A stretch of DNA of 9,383 nt from positions 1 to 9,383 of the forward strand of contig JAGHAG010000159.1 in assembly GCA_021161625.1 (NCBI GenBank), written 5' to 3'. Below, piece after piece: positions 5,687 to 9,383 of this stretch. Source of the DNA: Elusimicrobiota bacterium. GTDB lineage: Bacteria > CG03. The notes under the pieces were generated by a model that saw only the letters and a list, made by a program, of their open reading frames with translations, was not told the origin of the DNA and made no database searches. A program made the translations under genes and the position numbers. Positions within the stretch are counted from its first letter, which is position 1. Each line of letters opens with the position of its first letter.

Positions 5687-6925
5687 CTATTTTCTAATCT
5701 GTCCATTCCCGGTTACTACATATTTATAAATTGTAAGCTCTTCTACTCCCACAGGTCCCCTTGCATGAAGTTTCTGGTTTGAAATTCCTATTTCAGCCCC
5801 CATCCCGAACTGACCGCCGTCTGTAAAACGCGTTGAAGCATTGTGATAAAGGCAGGCTGAATCCACAAGAGTAAAAAACTTTTCCCGAGCGGTTTTATCT
5901 TCTGTTATAATTGCATCTGAGTGGCGGGATGAGTGGGCATTTATGAAATCTATTGCCTCATCAATGTTTTTTACAACTTTTATAGAAATAATTTTTGCAA
6001 GATATTCTGTATCCCAGTCAGATGCTTTTGCTTTTTTTATGCCTTTCAAAATTTTTAGAGTTTGCGAACAGCCCCTCATCTCCACCCGGTGTTTTTGGTA
6101 AACTCTGTAAAGTTGTGGCAGAAATTTTTTTGCAATTTTTTTATCCACAAGAAGAGTTTCTATTGCATTGCAAACTCCGGGTCTTTGAACTTTTGCATTC
6201 ACCGCAATTTTTATTGCCATTGGAATTTTTGCCTTCTCATGCACATACAGATGGCACAATCCCTTGCCATGATACAATACCGGCACAGCCGAGTTTGAAA
6301 CAACCGTATTTATGAGCCCCTCACCGCCCCTCGGAATTACAACATCTATGAACTCTTTCATCTTTAAAATTTCAAGAACCGTTTTGTGCGATGTGTCATC
6401 CACAAATAAAAATGCGTCTCTGATTTTCGGGGGAACTGCTTTTGTGATTAGAGAAAAAATTGCTCTGTTGGAATTTATTGCATCAGAACCCCCTCTTAAA
6501 ACAACGGCATTTCCTGACTTAAAACACAGAGCAAAGCTGTCAGATGTAACATTTGGTCTTGCCTCATAAATCACAAAAACAACACCCAGCGGGACCCTCA
6601 CTTTTTTTATAACAATGCCATTTGGACGCCTTACTTTTTTCAAAACCTCACCTATTTTCAGTTTCAACCTGGAAACATCCTTCAAAGCCCCAGCCATTTC
6701 TGTAATCCTTTTTTCATTCAAAAGAAGTCTGTCAATAAAAGCAGGGGATTTGCCTTTTTTCTTAGCATTTTCAATGTCTTTTTTGTTTTCCTTTAAAATT
6801 TTGTTTTTTCCCATGAGCAAAAATTGAGATGCTTTTTGCAAAATTTTGTTTCTTTCCTCATTTGACATTGCATTTATGAGAATGGCTTTTTCTTTTAGCT
6901 TTTTAAGTTCTTTTTTTAAGTTCAT
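5687..6925 (-). CDS. proA: Gamma-glutamyl phosphate reductase
   Basis: ProA reduces gamma-glutamyl phosphate with NADPH to glutamate semialdehyde, the second step of proline synthesis. The 412-aa product is full length for the family. Visible marks are VPLGVVFVIYEARPNVT (111-127), the nucleotide-site region GNAVVLRGGSDAI (138-150), the catalytic cysteine C252 in QRPGVCNAIETLL, HSSRHSDAIIT, and the C-terminal STRFTDGGQFGMG...LHARGPVGVEELTIYKY block. The ATG overlaps the trpB2 stop as ATGA, with GGAGG just upstream, so it is co-translated with that gene. proB is not in the window; it may lie elsewhere, or the partner kinase may be distant. The stop codon is followed by a repeat-filled spacer before nadD. 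Confidence 0.96.
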   Translation of the reverse strand: MNLKKELKKLKEKAILINAMSNEERNKILQKASQFLLMGKNKILKENKKDIENAKKKGKSPAFIDRLLLNEKRITEMAGALKDVSRLKLKIGEVLKKVRRPNGIVIKKVRVPLGVVFVIYEARPNVTSDSFALCFKSGNAVVLRGGSDAINSNRAIFSLITKAVPPKIRDAFLFVDDTSHKTVLEILKMKEFIDVVIPRGGEGLINTVVSNSAVPVLYHGKGLCHLYVHEKAKIPMAIKIAVNAKVQRPGVCNAIETLLVDKKIAKKFLPQLYRVYQKHRVEMRGCSQTLKILKGIKKAKASDWDTEYLAKIISIKVVKNIDEAIDFINAHSSRHSDAIITEDKTAREKFFTLVDSACLYHNASTRFTDGGQFGMGAEIGISNQKLHARGPVGVEELTIYKYVVTGNGQIRK

Positions 6926-7854
6926 TCTACCTCCGGCACATTTTTCAATGCTTTTTTTATTTCTTCCTGAGGATATGCATAATCCTTCAGTTTTCCTGCA
7001 AGATATGCTTCATAAGCACTCTTATCAAAGTGCCCATGTCCGCTTACATTTACAAGGATTGTCCTTGCCTTTCCCTCTTCCCTGCATTTTATTGCCTCAT
7101 CTATCACAACTCTCAATGCATGGTCTGTTTCTGGAGCGCAGATAAACCCTTCTGTTTTTGCAAAAGTAAGCCCTGCTTCAAATGTCTCAAGCTGGTGAAC
7201 CGCACGGGCTTCTATATATTTGAGATTGTAAAGGTGGCAGACAATCGGTGCCATTCCGTGATATCTCAAGCCACCTGCGTGAACAGGTGGTGGAACAAAA
7301 TCATGACCAAGTGTATACATTTTCAGAAGAGGCGTAAGCCCTGCTGAATCTCCAAAATCATATCTATACGGTCCTTTTGTAAGCGTGGGGCAGCTTGCAG
7401 GTTCAACAGCAATGACTTTTAAATTTTTTCTTTCACCTGAAATTTTGTCCTTGATGAAAGGAAGAGCAAAACCAGCAAAATTAGAACCACCTCCAATACA
7501 ACCAACAACAATATCAGGATAATCCCCGATTTTCTCAAGTGCTTTTTTTGCTTCAAGACCAATAATTGTCTGGTGCAAAAGGACATGATTTAAAACACTT
7601 CCAAGAGAATAATGAGTGTCATTATGTTTAACCGCATCTTCAACAGCTTCACTTATGGCAATACCTAGACTTCCAGGGCAATCGGGGTCTTTTTCAAGAA
7701 TTTTTTTTCCTGACTCAGTATCAGGGCTGGGAGATGGAACACATTTTGCGCCCCAGACCTCCATCATAATTCTTCTATAGGGTTTTTGATTGTAACTGAC
7801 CTTTACCATATAAACCTTTATTTCCAACACCAAAACAGGAGCCAGCATAGGCAA
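6922..7854 (-). CDS. TrpB2 C-terminal fragment (after frameshift)
   Basis: This open frame of up to 310 codons starts at an ATG (7854) with no convincing ribosome binding site. Its first ten codons are the wrong reading of the N-terminal part; true homology begins at EIKVYMVKVSYNQKPYRR (11-28). It includes the cofactor phosphate loop GCIGGGSNFAG (118-128), VIAVEP (147-152), PVHAGGLRYHG (190-200) and the final SGHGHFD (271-277). Independent translation is unlikely. The stop is part of the ATGA overlap with proA. Confidence 0.75.
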   Translation of the reverse strand: MPMLAPVLVLEIKVYMVKVSYNQKPYRRIMMEVWGAKCVPSPSPDTESGKKILEKDPDCPGSLGIAISEAVEDAVKHNDTHYSLGSVLNHVLLHQTIIGLEAKKALEKIGDYPDIVVGCIGGGSNFAGFALPFIKDKISGERKNLKVIAVEPASCPTLTKGPYRYDFGDSAGLTPLLKMYTLGHDFVPPPVHAGGLRYHGMAPIVCHLYNLKYIEARAVHQLETFEAGLTFAKTEGFICAPETDHALRVVIDEAIKCREEGKARTILVNVSGHGHFDKSAYEAYLAGKLKDYAYPQEEIKKALKNVPEVE

Positions 7855-8284
7855 GAGCGCTTCCCCACTGTCCTGCGCCTGTTTCTGTGGTAATTCTTTT
7901 TATACCTTCTTTTTTATTGTAATAAACCTGTGCCACAGCAGTGTTTGGCTTATGGCTTCCCGGAGGAGATACTCCTTCCCATTTACAGTAAATTTTTGCA
8001 GGGGTGTTGAGTGCTTTTTCAAGACGGTGCGCCCTAAAAAGTGGAGTGGGACGCCAGATTTTGTAAACTTCTTTTACTTCCCCGGGAATTTCAATCCACC
8101 TTTCAGTACTTACTTCCTGTTTAATCAGTTCCATTGGAAAAAGAGGTGCGAGGTCATCCGGGCATACGGGTTTCTTTGTGGCAGGGTGTAAAACAGGGGG
8201 AAGCGGTTCAGGTAAATCCGCAAGGATGTTATACCAGCTTTGTGGAATTTCTTTTTCACTTAAAAGAATTTTTTTCTCATCCAT
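7775..8284 (-). CDS. TrpB2 N-terminal fragment (before frameshift)
   Basis: This 169-aa open frame carries the TrpB2 N-terminal extension (SWYNILADLPEPLPP, about 16-30), the WRPTPLFRAHRLEKAL substrate-domain motif (78-92) and PLP lysine K112. It is homologous up to about residue 154 (CFGVG); the last 15 residues are out-of-frame read-through and unlike the family. ATG 8284 has AAAGGAG six bases upstream. Alone it lacks the phosphate-binding glycine loop and cannot form a complete active site. Confidence 0.8.
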   Translation of the reverse strand: MDEKKILLSEKEIPQSWYNILADLPEPLPPVLHPATKKPVCPDDLAPLFPMELIKQEVSTERWIEIPGEVKEVYKIWRPTPLFRAHRLEKALNTPAKIYCKWEGVSPPGSHKPNTAVAQVYYNKKEGIKRITTETGAGQWGSALAYAGSCFGVGNKGLYGKGQLQSKTL

Positions 8285-8295
8285 TTTTTTCTCCT

Positions 8296-8967
8296 TTATT
8301 CTCTTGCTTCTCTTAAAATCAAAAGTCTTATGAGTTGCGAAAGAGCAACTGCAATTGCAGCAATGTATGTAAGTGCTGCTGCAAAAAGCATACTTCTTGC
8401 AAGTGAAACTTTTTCTTCTGGAATATAATTCTTTAAAATCAAAAGCGCTCTTTTGCTTGCATCAAGTTCAACAGGTAATGTTACAAGATGAAACAAAAGA
8501 GCGCCTGCAAAGAAAATAATTCCTATATCCATAAGGGTTTTCCACGCAAAAATAAAACCTACAAAAAAAAGCGGAAGTGCAGCAGAACTTCCAAAATTTA
8601 CAACAGGAACAATTGAATTTCTAACTTTAAGCGGAATATATCCTGTTTTGTGCTGTATGGCGTGACCAAGTTCATGAGCGCAAATTGACAGAGCCCCTAT
8701 TGACTCTGAATGAAAAACCTCTTCTGAAAGAGCAAGGGTTTTGTTAATAGGATTATAGTGGTCTGTTAGAACACCCGTAACAGGTACAACTTTTATGAAA
8801 AGACCCTCTTTACTGGCAACAATATCCGCAAAGTCAGAAGCTGTAATTCCTGAATCTGATGGAATTTTTGAGGTTTTTTTCCATGTCCTGTTTACAAGCC
8901 CCTGTGCAATTAAGGAAAAAATCAGGGCAGGTATTAAAATTAAAAAAGTCCAATCAAAAAGAAACAT
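8296..8967 (-). CDS. YugP-family membrane zinc metallopeptidase
   Basis: This is a 223-aa integral membrane zinc peptidase of the YugP (Zn_peptidase_2) family, function poorly known. An N-terminal membrane helix (MFLFDWTFLILIPALIF) is followed by a soluble portion with TGVLTDHYNP (64-73), the zinc motif HELGH (98-102) in CAHELGHAIQH, then two or three hydrophobic segments and LPVELDASKRA, whose E167 is the likely third zinc ligand. The frame is open to 9051, but the 28 extra codons are not family-like. The ATG at 8967 starts the conserved MFxFD and has GGGAG about 8 nt upstream, so it is preferred. The stop codon lies within the trpB2 ribosome binding site, 11 nt before that gene's ATG, which makes yugP the first visible gene of the yugP-trpB2-proA block. 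Confidence 0.92.
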   Translation of the reverse strand: MFLFDWTFLILIPALIFSLIAQGLVNRTWKKTSKIPSDSGITASDFADIVASKEGLFIKVVPVTGVLTDHYNPINKTLALSEEVFHSESIGALSICAHELGHAIQHKTGYIPLKVRNSIVPVVNFGSSAALPLFFVGFIFAWKTLMDIGIIFFAGALLFHLVTLPVELDASKRALLILKNYIPEEKVSLARSMLFAAALTYIAAIAVALSQLIRLLILREARE

Positions 8968-9016
8968 TATTTCTCTCCCTTTCAGGTTTGTCAATGTCTC
9001 TATCCATAATGTAAAT

Positions 9017-9044
9017 TTTATAAAAACCTTACATAAAGAGTAAA
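9017..9044 (-). promoter_or_regulatory. Possible sigma70-type promoter for the yugP-trpB2-proA block
   Basis: On the minus strand TTTACT (9044-9039) and TATAAA (9022-9017) are 16 nt apart, four and five matches to the -35 and -10 consensus. This would start transcription near 9010, giving a leader of about 40 nt before the yugP ATG with its GGGAG site. In AT-rich DNA such matches are common, so this is only a candidate; it is supported by position between the repeat region and the first gene. Confidence 0.35.
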
Positions 9045-9081
9045 GAGGCAAATGTATTTATGAGGGGCGAGTAATGAGGAA

Positions 9082-9113
9082 ATAGCGAATAGTGGACAGA
9101 GGATAGAGGATAG
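9082..9113 (+). repeat. ATAGNGR heptad array, third copy
   Basis: Four heptads (ATAGCGA, ATAGTGG, ACAGAGG, ATAGAGG) and a partial ATAG match the array at 3255, including the same final ATAGAGG-ATAG. This begins a gene-free stretch (9052-9383) that is nearly all short-period repeat. Confidence 0.8.
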
Positions 9114-9121
9114 AAATTTCT

Positions 9122-9153
9122 TCCCTAATCCCCCAATCTCCCAATCTCCTAAT
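9122..9153. repeat. Octanucleotide array, consensus CYCCYAAT
   Basis: Four consecutive 8-nt units: TCCCTAAT, CCCCCAAT, CTCCCAAT and CTCCTAAT. C at positions 3-4 and AAT at positions 6-8 are kept in all four. Confidence 0.75.
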
Positions 9154-9163
9154 TTCGCTTCAT

Positions 9164-9198
9164 TTTTAACTTTTAACTTTTCACTTTTAACTTTTAAT
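9164..9198. repeat. Heptanucleotide array TTTTAAC (5 units)
   Basis: TTTTAAC occurs in three of five adjacent heptads; the others are TTTTCAC and TTTTAAT. There is no interruption or phase slip. Confidence 0.85.
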
Positions 9199-9200
9199 TC

Positions 9201-9280
9201 CCTTTGTCACCTTGTCACTTTATTTTCTTGTCTCCATATCTCCATATCACTTTATCACCTCGTCACTTAGTCACTTTTTT
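9201..9280. repeat. Octanucleotide array, consensus ACYTNRTC (10 units)
   Basis: Ten octamers run in perfect register over 80 nt. Examples are ACCTTGTC, TCCATATC (twice), ACTTTATC, ACCTCGTC and ACTTAGTC. Terminal TC is kept in eight of ten; the third unit ends TT and the last becomes a T run. The array ends one base before a palindrome's left arm. Confidence 0.85.
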
Positions 9281-9281
9281 A

Positions 9282-9298
9282 GCAGACCAAGGGTCTGC
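9282..9298. repeat. Perfect palindrome, 7-bp arms with 3-nt loop
   Basis: GCAGACC and GGTCTGC flank AAG. A T-run precedes it on the plus strand, i.e. follows as A-run on the minus strand, so neither strand shows the stem-then-U layout of an intrinsic terminator. A REP-like element embedded between an octamer and a heptad array is the better description. Confidence 0.7.
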
Positions 9299-9319
9299 AG
9301 CTACATTTCTTCTTAAATA

Positions 9320-9383
9320 AATTCCAAGCACCAAATCCCAAGCACCAAACAAATCCAAAATCCTAAATCCCAATAACCTAAAC
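9320..9383. repeat. Heptad/14-mer array running off the window edge
   Basis: The 14-nt unit AATYCCAAGCACCA occurs twice (9320-9347, one mismatch) and is itself two heptads. Looser heptads (AACAAAT, CCAAAAT, CCTAAAT, CCCAATA) continue to the window end, so the array is cut. No coding sequence, RNA gene or clear promoter is seen in it. Confidence 0.75.

Larger units (their letters stand above)
6922..8284 (-). pseudogene. trpB: TrpB2-type tryptophan synthase beta chain, split by a single-base frameshift
   Basis: TrpB makes tryptophan from indole and serine with PLP; the TrpB2 subfamily usually lacks a paired TrpA and may salvage free indole. The intact gene would encode 453 aa, normal for TrpB2. 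The first 154 codons are in one frame and the rest in the frame one base on. At 7823-7828 the minus strand reads GTTGGAAATAAAG; deleting one G (plus-strand C at 7824/7825) gives F-G-V-E-I-K-V-Y-M-V, which fits the family's usual FGLECKVYMV. All active-site parts survive on either side: PLP lysine K112 in GSHKPN, ETGAGQWG (134-141), GGGSN and the C-terminal SGHGHFD. SD AAAGGAG (8297-8291) overlaps the yugP stop; the end overlaps proA as ATGA. A sequencing error or a recent mutation explains it equally well. Confidence 0.85.

Noticed and set aside
5995..7347. Plus-strand open frames opposite proA and trpB2
   Set aside because: The opposite strand carries strongly conserved proteins; these frames show no motif and overlap one another in different frames.
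7775..7854. Programmed frameshift in trpB2
   Set aside because: A +1 shift would be needed. I see no known slippery site, stop-codon pause, internal SD or stimulatory stem beside GTTGGAAATAAAG; a base error or mutation is simpler.
8966..8994. TTGACA (8994-8989, minus strand) as the yugP -35 box
   Set aside because: A -10 box at the normal 17-nt spacing would fall on the initiator ATG and the ribosome site, so it could not drive the chosen start.
8968..9051. 28-residue N-terminal extension of the YugP protein
   Set aside because: The conserved family start MFxFD with a good GGGAG site is at 8967, and the extra codons show no family similarity.
9273..9298. Intrinsic terminator made of the 9282-9298 hairpin and T-run
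   Set aside because: On the plus strand the T-run comes before the stem, and on the minus strand the stem is followed by A residues; neither is the required order.

Overview
The window is AT-rich bacterial chromosome with long A/T homopolymer runs and tightly packed genes. It carries bacterial housekeeping genes: a ribosome silencing factor, NaMN adenylyltransferase, an LCP-family wall/glycan ligase, gamma-glutamyl phosphate reductase, a TrpB2-type tryptophan synthase beta chain and a YugP-type membrane zinc peptidase. A radical SAM enzyme of the AmmeMemoRadiSam type and a lipoprotein-type ApbE are also present. The mix (TrpB2, AmmeMemo radical SAM, SurA/PpiD-like chaperone domain, low GC, odd intergenic microsatellites) suggests an uncultured, probably anaerobic subsurface lineage of the Omnitrophota/candidate-phylum kind. 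That placement is a guess from general resemblance, not a phylogenetic result. No phage, transposase, CRISPR array or tRNA was seen.

Layout. The left edge holds the 3' part of one plus-strand gene, a membrane-anchored SurA/PpiD-like protein without a PPIase domain. It meets the minus-strand gene block tail to tail, with the two stop codons sharing the bases TTAA. Everything else is on the minus strand, read right to left: yugP - trpB2 - proA - (repeat spacer) - nadD - LCP - rsfS - (repeat spacer) - nucleotidyltransferase-like - radical SAM - apbE. Within each of the three sub-blocks the genes touch or overlap. There are ATGA stop/start overlaps at trpB2/proA, nadD/LCP and NTase-like/radical SAM, and longer overlaps at LCP/rsfS and radical SAM/apbE, so each block is probably one translationally coupled operon. 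The trpB2 gene is split by a single extra base near 7824; without that base it would encode a normal 453-residue protein.

The most unusual content is between the genes. The three spacers (3234-3491, 5577-5686 and 8968-9383) are almost wholly built of imperfect tandem repeats with a 7- or 8-nt period. The consensus changes from block to block while the period, and sometimes the exact register, is kept. One heptad family (ATAGNGR) recurs in all three spacers in the same orientation. Two spacers also hold a perfect palindrome beside the arrays (16-bp arms at 3336-3389, 7-bp arms at 9282-9298). Some arrays run right up to a stop codon (rsfS, proA). They are non-coding and resemble, in kind, the heptanucleotide STRR repeats of filamentous cyanobacteria.

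Functionally, the middle block (nadD, LCP, rsfS, with proA just upstream) is a commonly seen bacterial housekeeping neighbourhood joining NAD synthesis, envelope glycan attachment and ribosome silencing. The left block pairs a radical SAM enzyme of unknown substrate with a flavin-transferase lipoprotein and a probably catalytically dead nucleotidyltransferase-like protein. It is the least understood gene set here.
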